Shown: positions 35,352 to 44,224 of the stretch, piece after piece
How the letters are laid out: each line of letters opens with the position of its first letter
Numbering within the stretch: position 1 is the first letter of the stretch
Source of the DNA: Amphritea balenae
GTDB taxonomy: Bacteria > Pseudomonadota > Gammaproteobacteria > Pseudomonadales > Balneatricaceae
DNA: 64,000 nucleotides
Assembly: GCF_003858655.1 (NCBI RefSeq)
Contig: NZ_RQXV01000003.1
Span: 1 to 64,000 of the forward strand
Direction: 5' to 3'
Made by a program: the position numbers and the translations under genes
Notes under the pieces: generated by a model
What the model saw: only the letters and a program-made list of their open reading frames with translations
Databases searched by the model: none
Told to the model about the DNA's origin: nothing

Positions 35352-36569
35352 TTAGACATCCAGATAAGTCTTGATCTCAATGTCACTCTCTAACGTACGG
35401 TGGACCGGACAGCGGTCAGCAATTTCAAGTAACCGTTGCTGCTGCTCTGGTGTAAGCTTTCCGGTCAGAGTGATATGGCGTTCAAACCGGTCAACTTTGC
35501 CATTACTCTGATCACAGCTGGCACAATCCTGTGCATGAACCTTGTTGTGACTAATATCGACCTGAACATGTTCCAGTGGGATTTTCTTCTGCCGCGCATA
35601 CATCCGTATGGTCATTGAGGTACAGGCTCCTAATCCTGCTGCAACCAGTTGATAAGGTGTCGGCCCCAAATAATGACCGCCATAGTCGGCGGGTTCGTCC
35701 GCTACCAGATGGTGCCCGTCAGCACTAATGTCCTGCGTAAAACTATCCGCATCCGCTTCACTCACCCGAGTCATGCCTTCTGGACTATCCATCAGTTTTG
35801 GCAACAGACTGATATCAATATAGCGTTGGGCCCAGGTACTAATCATCTCAGCCGCATACTCTGCATCTTCTGCCCTGCTCAACAGATGGTCGGCGGAATC
35901 CAACGTAATGAAGCTTTTTGGGTGTTTTGCCATAACGAATAACTGTGCTGCATTATCTAACGAAACTGTTTCATCCAGTGGCGCATGCATCACTAATAAT
36001 GCTTTACGTAAGCCTGCGACTTTTTGTTCCAGCGACACCTTGGAAATATCATCAATAAACTGACGCTTGATGGTAAAGGTCCGACCCGCCAGCAACACCT
36101 CAGCCTGACCATCAGCGCAGATTTCACTCAATTGCTCGGAAAAATTATGCACTACATGTTGAGGATCAGCTGGCGCTCCGATAGAAACAACTGCTTTAGC
36201 CTCTGCAACCTCCGGTGCAGCAGCCAGAACAGCGGCACCTCCCAGAGAATGACCAATCAGTAACTGTGGCGCATCATAATGCTGACGCAGATAATCAACT
36301 GCCAACAGCAGATCCTGAACATTAGAACTAAAGCCCGTATTTGCAAATTCACCACCGGAGTGGCCCAGCCCGGTAAAATCAAACCTTAGTACCGCAATAC
36401 CCATAGACGCTAACCGCTGAGCAATTCGACGGGCGGCAGGGATATCCTTAGAGCAGGTAAAACAGTGCGCAAACAGGGCATAGGCGGCAGGCTTACCTAC
36501 CGGCAGATCCAGCCTTGCTGCCAGTGTCGACCCATCATGCCCGGTAAACTCAAGACGCTCGGTTTTCAT
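35352..36569 (-). CDS. Bifunctional alpha/beta hydrolase-OsmC protein
   Basis: The 405 residues consist of two domains. Residues 1-250 are an alpha/beta hydrolase (HCFTCSKDIPAARRIA, the nucleophile elbow GHSLGGAAVL near residue 105, and SADHLLSRAED near 226 with catalytic His). Residues about 270-405 are an OsmC/Ohr-type domain (GLGACTSMTIRMYARQ, then a second Cys in DRCPVHRTLE). OsmC domains reduce organic hydroperoxides through two Cys, so the pair may hydrolyse an ester or thioester and detoxify the peroxide. Such fusions are found in several proteobacteria. Confidence 0.9.
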   Translation of the reverse strand: MKTERLEFTGHDGSTLAARLDLPVGKPAAYALFAHCFTCSKDIPAARRIAQRLASMGIAVLRFDFTGLGHSGGEFANTGFSSNVQDLLLAVDYLRQHYDAPQLLIGHSLGGAAVLAAAPEVAEAKAVVSIGAPADPQHVVHNFSEQLSEICADGQAEVLLAGRTFTIKRQFIDDISKVSLEQKVAGLRKALLVMHAPLDETVSLDNAAQLFVMAKHPKSFITLDSADHLLSRAEDAEYAAEMISTWAQRYIDISLLPKLMDSPEGMTRVSEADADSFTQDISADGHHLVADEPADYGGHYLGPTPYQLVAAGLGACTSMTIRMYARQKKIPLEHVQVDISHNKVHAQDCASCDQSNGKVDRFERHITLTGKLTPEQQQRLLEIADRCPVHRTLESDIEIKTYLDV

Positions 36570-36686
36570 ACTGTTGCTCCTATTGATATGTCCTTTGAGT
36601 ATTAAGCAGGTAAAGCTATTCGGCTATTTATTTTTATCTATTGGAAAGATTGAGAAGATATATCAGCAGCGTTTTAAATTGACCAA

Positions 36687-37262
36687 ATGCAAACTTTCAG
36701 CCATCTCTATCAGATAGAATTATTGCCATTAAAGAACAATAGCTCTCTCATGGACCACGCCCTTATGGATAACACCCTCATGGAAAGTTTCGATCTGTTT
36801 ATTATGGCCCGGGCCGTTCATATTAGCGGGGTAGTGCTATGGATAGGTGGCGTCGCCTTTGTAACCCTTGTCCTGCTTCCTGCCATACGGGAAATGACAG
36901 AACCAGAAAAACGGCTTGAACTGTTTGAACAACTGGAAGGCCGGTTTGCTATACAAGCCCGTATCGTGACCCTGATTACCGGCCTGTCCGGGCTTTATAT
37001 GTTGGATTACCTGGATGCCTGGGACCGATACCAGCACCTGCAGTTCTGGTGGATGCACCTGATGACCTTTATCTGGGCTGTATTCACTTTAGTACTATTT
37101 GTACTGGAGCCTCTTTTCCTACATCGCTGGTTCCATCATCAGGCAACCATTAATAGTGAAAAAACATTCCGCAAGATCCAAAGAATGCATCGTATCTTAC
37201 TGACATTGAGCATGATTGCAGTGTTTGGGGCTGTTATGGGTGCCCATGGTTATGCTTTTTAA
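36687..37262 (+). CDS. CopD-like four-helix membrane protein
   Basis: The protein has four hydrophobic helices. It carries ARAVHISGVVLWIGGVAFVT in the first, the Trp-rich GLYMLDYLDAW and WWMHLMTFIWAVF in the middle, and an MIAVFGAVMGAHGYAF end. Conserved His residues in the first and third helices resemble the CopD / DUF2269-type family of inner-membrane proteins, possibly haem or copper binding. Several in-frame ATG codons (36687, 36750, 36765, 36780) and repeats of MDHAL/MDNTL make the exact start uncertain. The family resemblance is moderate; function unknown. Confidence 0.65.
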   Translation: MQTFSHLYQIELLPLKNNSSLMDHALMDNTLMESFDLFIMARAVHISGVVLWIGGVAFVTLVLLPAIREMTEPEKRLELFEQLEGRFAIQARIVTLITGLSGLYMLDYLDAWDRYQHLQFWWMHLMTFIWAVFTLVLFVLEPLFLHRWFHHQATINSEKTFRKIQRMHRILLTLSMIAVFGAVMGAHGYAF

Positions 37263-37325
37263 ACCTAACGTATACATACTTAGCCGGTAGTCTAACCCCA
37301 GCCCCCTGCTAACGAGGTATTTAAT

Positions 37326-37625
37326 TTGAGTTGGTTTGTACTAAATCTCGGCGATGCAATGCTCGCCGGAGATCGGGAAGATAAGGTCCGGGACAGGTTA
37401 GCAAGCGTCTATAGGATGGATGACACACCAAGCTCATTTGCAGCTTTTATCCGGCATGAAGCGGATGGACGATTGCATTGCGAGGTAAAAATCTATTTCG
37501 CTCCCGCAGCTTCAGAGATAGCCAGGTCATTCAACGCCCGCGCCTGCGGTACGCCCTCCCCGATCGGCTTAAGTCTGTTAGCAGGCTCAGAAGACGCACA
37601 TCAAACCCTATTCCCTGAAACGTAA
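37326..37625 (+). CDS. Unknown 99-residue protein, TTG start
   Basis: A GAGGT eight bases upstream of the TTG at 37326 supports this start. The protein starts MSWFVLNLGDAMLAG, has a central EVKIYFAPAASEIARSF segment and no signal peptide or membrane helix. A terminator overlaps its 3' end. It follows the CopD-like gene by 63 bases and may be cotranscribed. I do not recognise the family. Confidence 0.6.
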   Translation: MSWFVLNLGDAMLAGDREDKVRDRLASVYRMDDTPSSFAAFIRHEADGRLHCEVKIYFAPAASEIARSFNARACGTPSPIGLSLLAGSEDAHQTLFPET

Positions 37626-37650
37626 AAGGAGACCCGAAGTCTCCTTTTTT
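37624..37650 (+). terminator. Rho-independent terminator
   Basis: AAAGGAGAC-ccgaa-GTCTCCTTTTTT right at the stop of the 99-residue gene. Confidence 0.88.
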
Positions 37651-37740
37651 CACTCGGCTAGCAATCGAACCTGCGTTCTCTACTAACCAGAATCCATCTG
37701 CTTTCCAGCAACTTATTAAGCGACGCTCTGGCGGCTGACT

Positions 37741-40308
37741 TTATGACTTTTGCTTAACATTCTCCGGATCATAAAGCCCTACACAACCGATTGTTGCCAC
37801 TACTACTTTGTAAGTTTCATCAAAGTAATCAATCTGTAGCTCCCGGCCTACCTGACAGTATTCATACGGCAGATAACCCAGCGCGATATTCATACCGACA
37901 CTTGGGCCGTAGGCGATACTACTAGTGTAGGAACGGCGCCCCTGACTATCTATCAGTGTTTCGCCGGTAGAAGGATCCATTATCGGGCAGATGCCTACCG
38001 GATAACGCTTGACACCTTCAGCATCGGTATTGTCGACCATCGTCAAGGTACAAAGATAAGCAGGCTGATGCGCCCTTTCACGGATCGCCAGATAAGCCTC
38101 TTTACCATGAAAATCTGCCGCTTTAACCAACTTACGCTCCAGACCTGCTTCCAGCAGGTTGTACTCGGTCAACAGATCAGCATTCTGGAGTCGCAGACTC
38201 TTTTCCAAACGACGGCTGTTGGCGTAAGTCTCGATGCCTATTGGAGTAACTCCCTGTGCATAGAGGGCATCCCACAGGGCCAGACCATCCTCCAGACGGA
38301 AATGCAGCTCCCAGCCCTGCTCACCAACATAAGAGATACGGAAAGCCGAAACAGCAACGCCATTCACCTTGATATCTTTAACCCCGGTGAAAGGAAAGTT
38401 TTCGTGATTCAGCTGTACCGGATCATCAACCAACTTTTGCAAAGTAGTCCGGGCGTTAGGCCCCCATAGGCCGATACAGCCAAAATCGGTGCGACGATCT
38501 TCAATACTGACCCGGGTAAAACCTTTGTCCTGCGCAAGCCTTTTCAACCAGACAAAGTCGCGGTTGCCCGCGTCACCGCCATCGATAACCCGGAAATGAT
38601 CCTCACCCAAACGCAGTACCGTCAGGTCGGCACGCACCCCGGCGTTACTATCGAGGAAGTGGGTGTATACCCCCTTACCTACAGGGGTATCACCGGCCAC
38701 CTTCGCAACACAGGTATATTCCATCAGTGCCGCCGCATCGACACCAGAGACATCATAAATGGCAAAGTGACAAAGGTTAACCATACCGACATCTTCTGAC
38801 AGTTTCAGATGCTCGGCGTTAGATACGCGCCAGAAATGTCGGTTGTCCCATTCGTTCTCACGAACAGGAATACGATCGCCATACTCTTCCAACAGGTGCT
38901 CATTACTAGCGTAACCGTGAGCTCTCTCCCAGCCTGCGGCCTCCATAAAGTAGCCACCTAACGCTTGCTCACGTTCCCAGAAAGGGCTGCGATGCAGGTC
39001 ACGACCTAAACTGAATGGTTCCCGATTATGTACCGGCGGGTTATAAATCTTACGGGCCGTTTCAGAACAGCGATCATAGATATATTGCTCATCCTGCTGG
39101 AAGGGATAAAAGCGGGCAATATCAATAGAGGAGTGATCGTAGTCGGTGATGCCATCGGTCATCCAGTCAGCTAATACCTTACCGATTCCCGGGCCATCTT
39201 TAATCCAGACTGATTCCGCATACCAGAGACCACGTACATTAGCAGATTCTCCAATAGTAGGACCACCATCGGTGGATACCTGCAACAGGCCGTTAAAGGA
39301 GTATTTCTCATCGTAGCCCAGTTCACCTAGAATCGGTGTCAGTTCAATAGCACGCTCCAGTGGATCAATAACCTCTTCCAGTTCCAGGTCACGCTGAGAA
39401 GGTGAGAGTCTGGCGTCCTCTTTTTCAAGAATATCCCGGGGATGACATAAACGGGGCTCTTGTTCTTCGTAGTAACCCCATTCGATCTGACCACCCTCCG
39501 CAGTTTTCGGATCACCGGTATCACGCAGGTAAGCAGAATTGCCCTGATCCCGTAACAACGGATAGCCGATCTCCTTTTTAGTGCCGGCAAACTCATTAAA
39601 AGGTTTGAAGAAGGTCAGCGGATGATCAACCGGCATAATCGGCAGGTCTTCCCCTGCCATCTCGGCTATCAGGCGCCCCCAGAGGCCCGCACTGACCACC
39701 ACATAATCGGCTGCGATAAAGCCTCGGGTAGTCTCTACACCTCTGATTTGCCCTTCTTCAATTTTTAAGCCTGTGCAGCTTACATTAGCAAAAGCCTGTA
39801 GTTTTCCGGAGGCTACCGCCTGATCAACCAACTCCCCGGCTACCGTCTGCGAACGGGGGACAACAAGGCCGGCATCCGGATCCCACAAAGCCCCCTGAAT
39901 GCTACTTTCTTCAAGTAACGGGAACTTCTCTTTAGCTTCGGCGCTGCTGATCATTCTTACCCGGTTACCAAAGGCTTTACCGGAAGACACCCTGCGTTTC
40001 AGTTCATTCATCCGTTCATCGTCGCCAACGCGGGCAACTTCAAGTCCCCCGATCCGTTCGTAGCGCCCCATCTTTTCAAAGAAGTCGATACTGTACTTAG
40101 TGGTAAAAATGGTCATCTGGTCATGCATAGTATTGAAGCAGAAATCGGAAGCATGGGAGGTAGAACCAATATCGGTAGGGATAGCAGATTTATCGATACC
40201 AACAATATCGTCCCAGCCACGTTCGATAAGATGATGCGCAACGGATGAACCGGCGATACCGCCTAAACCAATAATCACCACCTTCGCTTGCTCTGGAAAC
40301 TTAGCCAT
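37741..40308 (-). CDS. FAD-dependent oxidoreductase fused to a GcvT-like domain (dimethylglycine/sarcosine dehydrogenase type)
   Basis: The 855-residue protein has an N-terminal DAO-type FAD domain (VVIIGLGGIAGSSVAHHL at residues 9-26, SDFCFNTMHDQ with the region where FAD is often attached, VVSAGLWGRLIAEMAG) and a C-terminal GcvT-like folate-binding domain (about 430-855, ending with IGCVGLYDPENV). This is the dimethylglycine/sarcosine dehydrogenase architecture: demethylation of an N-methylated glycine, passing formaldehyde to tetrahydrofolate. ATG at 40308 follows GGAG; a 37-residue in-frame upstream extension is unlikely. Substrate not proved; marine bacteria use such enzymes on betaine-derived osmolytes. 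Confidence 0.85.
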   Translation of the reverse strand: MAKFPEQAKVVIIGLGGIAGSSVAHHLIERGWDDIVGIDKSAIPTDIGSTSHASDFCFNTMHDQMTIFTTKYSIDFFEKMGRYERIGGLEVARVGDDERMNELKRRVSSGKAFGNRVRMISSAEAKEKFPLLEESSIQGALWDPDAGLVVPRSQTVAGELVDQAVASGKLQAFANVSCTGLKIEEGQIRGVETTRGFIAADYVVVSAGLWGRLIAEMAGEDLPIMPVDHPLTFFKPFNEFAGTKKEIGYPLLRDQGNSAYLRDTGDPKTAEGGQIEWGYYEEQEPRLCHPRDILEKEDARLSPSQRDLELEEVIDPLERAIELTPILGELGYDEKYSFNGLLQVSTDGGPTIGESANVRGLWYAESVWIKDGPGIGKVLADWMTDGITDYDHSSIDIARFYPFQQDEQYIYDRCSETARKIYNPPVHNREPFSLGRDLHRSPFWEREQALGGYFMEAAGWERAHGYASNEHLLEEYGDRIPVRENEWDNRHFWRVSNAEHLKLSEDVGMVNLCHFAIYDVSGVDAAALMEYTCVAKVAGDTPVGKGVYTHFLDSNAGVRADLTVLRLGEDHFRVIDGGDAGNRDFVWLKRLAQDKGFTRVSIEDRRTDFGCIGLWGPNARTTLQKLVDDPVQLNHENFPFTGVKDIKVNGVAVSAFRISYVGEQGWELHFRLEDGLALWDALYAQGVTPIGIETYANSRRLEKSLRLQNADLLTEYNLLEAGLERKLVKAADFHGKEAYLAIRERAHQPAYLCTLTMVDNTDAEGVKRYPVGICPIMDPSTGETLIDSQGRRSYTSSIAYGPSVGMNIALGYLPYEYCQVGRELQIDYFDETYKVVVATIGCVGLYDPENVKQKS

Positions 40309-40442
40309 TTGAATTCTCCATTTTCCCTGAAACCTGGGCGCTTTGGGCTTTATAGCACCTGCCTTAGACCGATGAATTAATACCTGAGAATAGCACTTAT
40401 CCTGAAAAATCCACGACAATATTATCGCTGCAGAAATAAACC

Positions 40443-40456
40443 CTGATCTTTATCAA
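40443..40456. promoter_or_regulatory. FNR-type palindrome between the dehydrogenase and DUF4399 genes
   Basis: CTGATctttATCAA matches TTGAT-N4-ATCAA with one mismatch. It lies in a 305-base divergent region, about 140 bases from the dehydrogenase ATG and 164 from the DUF4399 ATG. Oxygen-linked control of either gene is possible. Confidence 0.45.
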
Positions 40457-40613
40457 AGAAGGATGACAGACTACGGCTGCTCTGTTTTTACAGCCACCTT
40501 TCACTGCGGTGCACTATGCTGATACTTGTCGGGAAAGATGTTCAATCTGTATTCCTGACCTGTTTTATAGACACATCAACAGGACTGCTTATCGATAATA
40601 AAGGAGTATAGAT

Positions 40614-41033
40614 ATGATTAAGGCACTTCTAACAGCAGGTCTTGCAGCAATAGTCTGTACAAGCGCCATCGCAGAGCATCATCAAACCAGTTCACCGGAG
40701 GGCGCAAAGGTCTACTTTATCTCTCCGACTGACGGCGCTGTCGTAGCAACAAGTTTCAGCGTTAAATTTGGTCTCTCAGGGATGGGGGTTGCCCCCGCAG
40801 GAACGGACAAAGCCAATACCGGCCATCATCATCTGTTGGTTGACGGCAAAGCGCTACCCGATATGAATCAGGTACTGGGTAAAAATGTGACGCATTTCGG
40901 CGGTGGGCAGACCGAAACCACCCTGATGCTGACACCGGGGAGCCATACCCTGCAGCTCATTCTGGGGGACAAGGGACACCTGCCCCATAATCCTCCGATA
41001 GTGTCAGACAAGATCACTATCACCGTAAAGTAA
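40614..41033 (+). CDS. Periplasmic DUF4399 protein
   Basis: The 139-residue precursor has a signal peptide (about 1-20, TSAIAEHH) and a single Ig-like beta domain with the DUF4399 hallmarks: KVYFISPTDGAVVATSFSVKFGLSGMGVAPAG, the ANTGHHHLLVDG metal-like His cluster and LTPGSHTLQLILGDKGH. The cluster of His residues suggests metal binding, but no function is established for the family. A GGAG lies before the ATG and a terminator follows. Confidence 0.85.
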   Translation: MIKALLTAGLAAIVCTSAIAEHHQTSSPEGAKVYFISPTDGAVVATSFSVKFGLSGMGVAPAGTDKANTGHHHLLVDGKALPDMNQVLGKNVTHFGGGQTETTLMLTPGSHTLQLILGDKGHLPHNPPIVSDKITITVK

Positions 41034-41041
41034 GCAACCCT

Positions 41042-41066
41042 AAAAAAGGAGGCAACGCCTCCTTTA
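41042..41066 (+). terminator. Rho-independent terminator
   Basis: AAAAGGAGGC-aac-GCCTCCTTT directly after the DUF4399 stop. Confidence 0.88.
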
Positions 41067-41606
41067 AGATTTCTTGCTACCAGTCACTGCCATCTAAATT
41101 AGGCATCGCTGCATTTCAACCATTGATGGTCTCCCCATCTCATTCTTGAGTTTGGAATTCATCGGAGTTACTGCAGAAATGCTCAAACAGCTATGTTTTA
41201 CCAAGAGCGGAGAGCCACACCGCTTATTCTGTCAAGGGAAATGACCTTAAAAGAGATTTCTCAGCTAAGAGGCAGTAAACCTGTGAATCGACCAGCCATT
41301 TGCCTGGATAATTATAACTATCAACGTACAGATAGTTTGAGTATGAGTGAAAATGAGATAGCCGAGCTTTCCCATAATCACCCGTGCCACTAACAGTGGC
41401 TGCTGGTATCGGTTCGACTGAGGGTTTTCGGTAACGGTAGGAAGTGATCCTGCTCAGTTACTGGAATCTGCTCAGAGTTTACGAAGTAGCCAGAGCTATT
41501 GCACTGCGGCTACATGTTAAATTCCGAAATTCCTGTGACAATGTCCAACAATAATCATTACTCGAGCTCGTAACTATATTGTTAATACTGTACTTTCAAA
41601 ATAGAT
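41067..41606. other. 540-base intergenic stretch
   Basis: No convincing gene. A plus-strand frame at 41193-41393 has no ribosome binding site and no recognisable content and was not accepted. No terminator, tRNA or obvious repeat was found. Confidence 0.45.
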
Positions 41607-41894
41607 TTATAACTGTCTGGCGATAATATTTTTATCATCTACAGACTTGGGCTTGATCTCATAGGTGGGGCAGCTTCCGCCAGTTGAGCATGGACTGGGA
41701 GCTGGTAGGCTAGCTTGCCCAATATAACGAGCACTTGCACCATCAACCATCCATTCCAATTCGAAGCCAGTATCTTCTTCTGAAGGAAAGTTTCGGACCA
41801 CCCCCCGATCACCAAGGTTTTCCAATACCTGATAACACTCACCGGCCTGTTCTATGATATCTCCCGGATTAAAGTCGAATTGTGTTTCCATCAT
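41607..41894 (-). CDS. Unknown 95-residue protein
   Basis: A GGAG seven bases upstream supports the ATG at 41894. The protein begins MMETQFDFNPGDIIEQAGECYQVL and contains a C-x4-C (CSTGGSC) in the second half, possibly metal-binding. No signal peptide. I do not recognise the family. It sits alone on the minus strand before the long spacer preceding the amino-acid module. Confidence 0.55.
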   Translation of the reverse strand: MMETQFDFNPGDIIEQAGECYQVLENLGDRGVVRNFPSEEDTGFELEWMVDGASARYIGQASLPAPSPCSTGGSCPTYEIKPKSVDDKNIIARQL

Positions 41895-42366
41895 CTAGTG
41901 TCTCCACATAGTGGTTAGTAATAACTTTCAGATATGATTCGTTGTTCAATTCTACCAAGTCTGAAAAGTGAATTATAATGCATAGATAAATAATTTATCA
42001 CATTCCCAATGATGTTTTGGGAAAAAAGGAACTATAGTGCCCAAATGATCATTTAGGCGCTGCGAGATGGTTATGGTGTTGTCGAGTAATAAAGATCACA
42101 CAATATTAATGGGGCAGAGTAGATTAAAAGAATTCACTCCGCACTTACTCTTAAAGAATAACATCTCAACCTCATAAGGCCTGTAACAGGTTTAATTATC
42201 TGCGAGTGCGTTTTGCTGCCGTAATATTTCCGGCCAGGGGAAGGTATCTATCTGATACTTCAAAATTACTTTGAGTTATACCAGTGACAGACTTAGCCAT
42301 ATTTGTTCAATTAATAAGTAATATCGAAATAAGGAGCTCAAGTGTACAAAGGGGCCCTGAGCAAGA
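41895..42366. other. Intergenic region upstream of the amino-acid module
   Basis: AT-rich, without a gene. It includes a 12-bp palindrome AAATGATCATTT near 42044 and continues into the repeat at 42367-42449. Presumed promoter region of the kinase gene, but no clear -35/-10 was identified. Confidence 0.4.
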
Positions 42367-42449
42367 TTTTTTCTAGCGACTAACTGTAAACCACTAACAA
42401 ATTACGCTGTAACATTCTGGGAGGAAAACTTGTTTTCCGATCTTGTCAC
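42367..42449 (+). repeat. Flanking repeat, left copy
   Basis: This segment shares blocks with 49804-49871 in the same orientation: TTTTTCTAGC-GACTA, TTACGCTGTAAC, TCTGGGAGGAAAACTTGTTT, TTCCGATCT. The right copy reads TTTTTCTAGC-CACTA, CTACGCAGTAAC, TCTGGCGAGGAAAGCTTGCA, TTCCGGTCT. The left copy has about 12 extra bases. They flank the kinase-regulator-TSUP-aspA-symporter block. Confidence 0.55.
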
Positions 42450-42502
42450 TGCATTTCAGCGGTTCGGCCTCACCACTCTGGCGACTACCATTAATCAAAG
42501 CT

Positions 42503-44224
42503 ATGATCAGGATAAATAACCTCCTGCTGGTATTTATGTCTTTATTTAAAAATCATTTCATACTGACTTTGCTCTTTTGGTTGGGCTCATTTTATATACC
42601 TGTTTATGCCGCATCACCTGAACAAAACCATACCGTGCTGATCGGCGGTGACTACAATTATCCGCCCTATGAGTTTCTTGATGATAAGGGTCAACCTACC
42701 GGTTATAACGTTGAACTGACGTTGGCCATAGCGGAAGTGATGGGCATGACGGTTGAGTTCCGGTTTTCCGACTGGGCAGGGGTTCGTAAAGCGTTACAAA
42801 ATGGTCAGCTGGATGCACTACAAGGCATGGTCAACTCACCCGAACGCAGACAGGCTTTCGATTTCAGCCCGCCCCACGCGATTGTTCACCAATCTATATT
42901 TGCTCGTCGCGGTGAGCCCCGCGCCACCTCGCTGGAACAACTAAGGAATAAAGAGGTAGTGGTACAAAAAAACGGCATTATGCATGACTACTTATTGCAA
43001 AATGATGTCGGGGCAAAGCTGATCACTGTTGAAACCCATGCCGATGCGCTACGCCAGCTGGCAGCGGGTAAGCACGATTACGCGCTAGTCGCTAATCTGC
43101 CCGGTTTATATCTGGGTCAGGAACTGGGGCTTTCTAATATTGTGCCTGTGGGTAAGCCTTTTCAGGCCCAGCAATACGGTTACGCTGTACTTAAAGGCAA
43201 TGATGCTTTGCTGGCACAGTTCAGCGAGGGACTGGCGATTTTGATTAATACCGGTCGCCAGCAACAAATTTACAATAAATGGCTTGGACCTCTGCAGGAA
43301 CAAGGTCTGCCCTGGAAACAGTATGGCAAAACCGCGGCTATTCTCTCCGCGCTGTTACTACTGATCCTCGGCGGTACGGTGATCTGGAACCGCATGCTGC
43401 GCCGCCAGGTGGATAAACGTACTGCAGAGCTGCATATCCAACAGCAACAACTGATTCAGGCCGATAAGATGACCTCGCTGGGTATTCTGGTATCCGGTGT
43501 GGCCCATGAGATCAACAATCCTACCGGGCTGCTACTGCTCAATCTGCCCATTATCCGTGAAGCCTGGCAGGACTGCGAAGATATACTGGAGCAACGCTAC
43601 GAGCAGCAAGGCGACTTTTTACTGGGCGGACTCGCCTATTCACAAATGCGCGATGAGATTCCCGCCCTGCTCACCGACATGAATGACGGTGCCCACCGGA
43701 TCAAACGAATCGTCAACGATCTTAAAGATTTTTCCCGCCAGGAAAGCGATGATTTCAGCGAGCCATTTGACCTGAACGACGTTGTCGCCACCGCGGTGCG
43801 TCTGGCAGAAAACTCGATCAATAGCAGTACTGACCATTTCTCGGTCAGCTACAGCAGTTCACTGCCTTCGGTGGACGGGAACGCCCAGCGCATAGAGCAG
43901 GTGATTATCAACCTGATTTTGAATGCCTGCCAGGCATTGAATGATCGTAACAGTGCCATTAAGGTACGCACCTTTCGGCAAGCTGAAAGCCAACAGATCT
44001 GCCTGCAAATCGTCGATGAGGGCTGCGGTATCGAGGCCAGGAACCTGACCCGCCTGCTCGACCCATTCTTCACCACCCGGCGGGAGCAAGGCGGTACCGG
44101 GCTTGGATTATCGGTTTCCAGCGGTATCGTGCAGGCCCACGGGGGCCAGCTGAAATTTGAGTCAGAAGAAAAACGGGGCACTACAGTCACACTGACGCTG
44201 CCTGTCAGCGGAGAGAATTTATGA
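42503..44224 (+). CDS. Histidine kinase with a periplasmic amino-acid-binding-type sensor
   Basis: After a signal/membrane segment (about residues 5-35, ending VYAASPEQ), residues about 40-270 form a bacterial solute-binding family 3 domain (GGDYNYPPYEFLDDKGQPTGYNVELTLAI), the fold that binds amino acids. A transmembrane helix (ILSALLLLILGGTVIW) then leads to a dimerisation domain with GVAHEINNPTG, the phosphoacceptor His, and an HATPase domain (DEGCGIEAR, FFTTRREQGGTGLGL). The start may be 42503 or 42536; a longer TTG-started frame exists at 42443. Overlaps the regulator gene by four bases. Likely ligand: aspartate or a related amino acid, inferred from the neighbouring genes. Confidence 0.88.
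   Translation: MIRINNLLLVFMSLFKNHFILTLLFWLGSFYIPVYAASPEQNHTVLIGGDYNYPPYEFLDDKGQPTGYNVELTLAIAEVMGMTVEFRFSDWAGVRKALQNGQLDALQGMVNSPERRQAFDFSPPHAIVHQSIFARRGEPRATSLEQLRNKEVVVQKNGIMHDYLLQNDVGAKLITVETHADALRQLAAGKHDYALVANLPGLYLGQELGLSNIVPVGKPFQAQQYGYAVLKGNDALLAQFSEGLAILINTGRQQQIYNKWLGPLQEQGLPWKQYGKTAAILSALLLLILGGTVIWNRMLRRQVDKRTAELHIQQQQLIQADKMTSLGILVSGVAHEINNPTGLLLLNLPIIREAWQDCEDILEQRYEQQGDFLLGGLAYSQMRDEIPALLTDMNDGAHRIKRIVNDLKDFSRQESDDFSEPFDLNDVVATAVRLAENSINSSTDHFSVSYSSSLPSVDGNAQRIEQVIINLILNACQALNDRNSAIKVRTFRQAESQQICLQIVDEGCGIEARNLTRLLDPFFTTRREQGGTGLGLSVSSGIVQAHGGQLKFESEEKRGTTVTLTLPVSGENL

Noticed and set aside
37660-37735. Third copy of the 42367/49804 repeat
   Set aside because: Shares only a short ACGCTCTGGCGG stretch with the right copy; below what chance plus composition can give.
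41193-41393. Possible 66-codon gene
   Set aside because: No ribosome binding site, no hydrophobic or conserved pattern, sits between a terminator and an AT-rich spacer.
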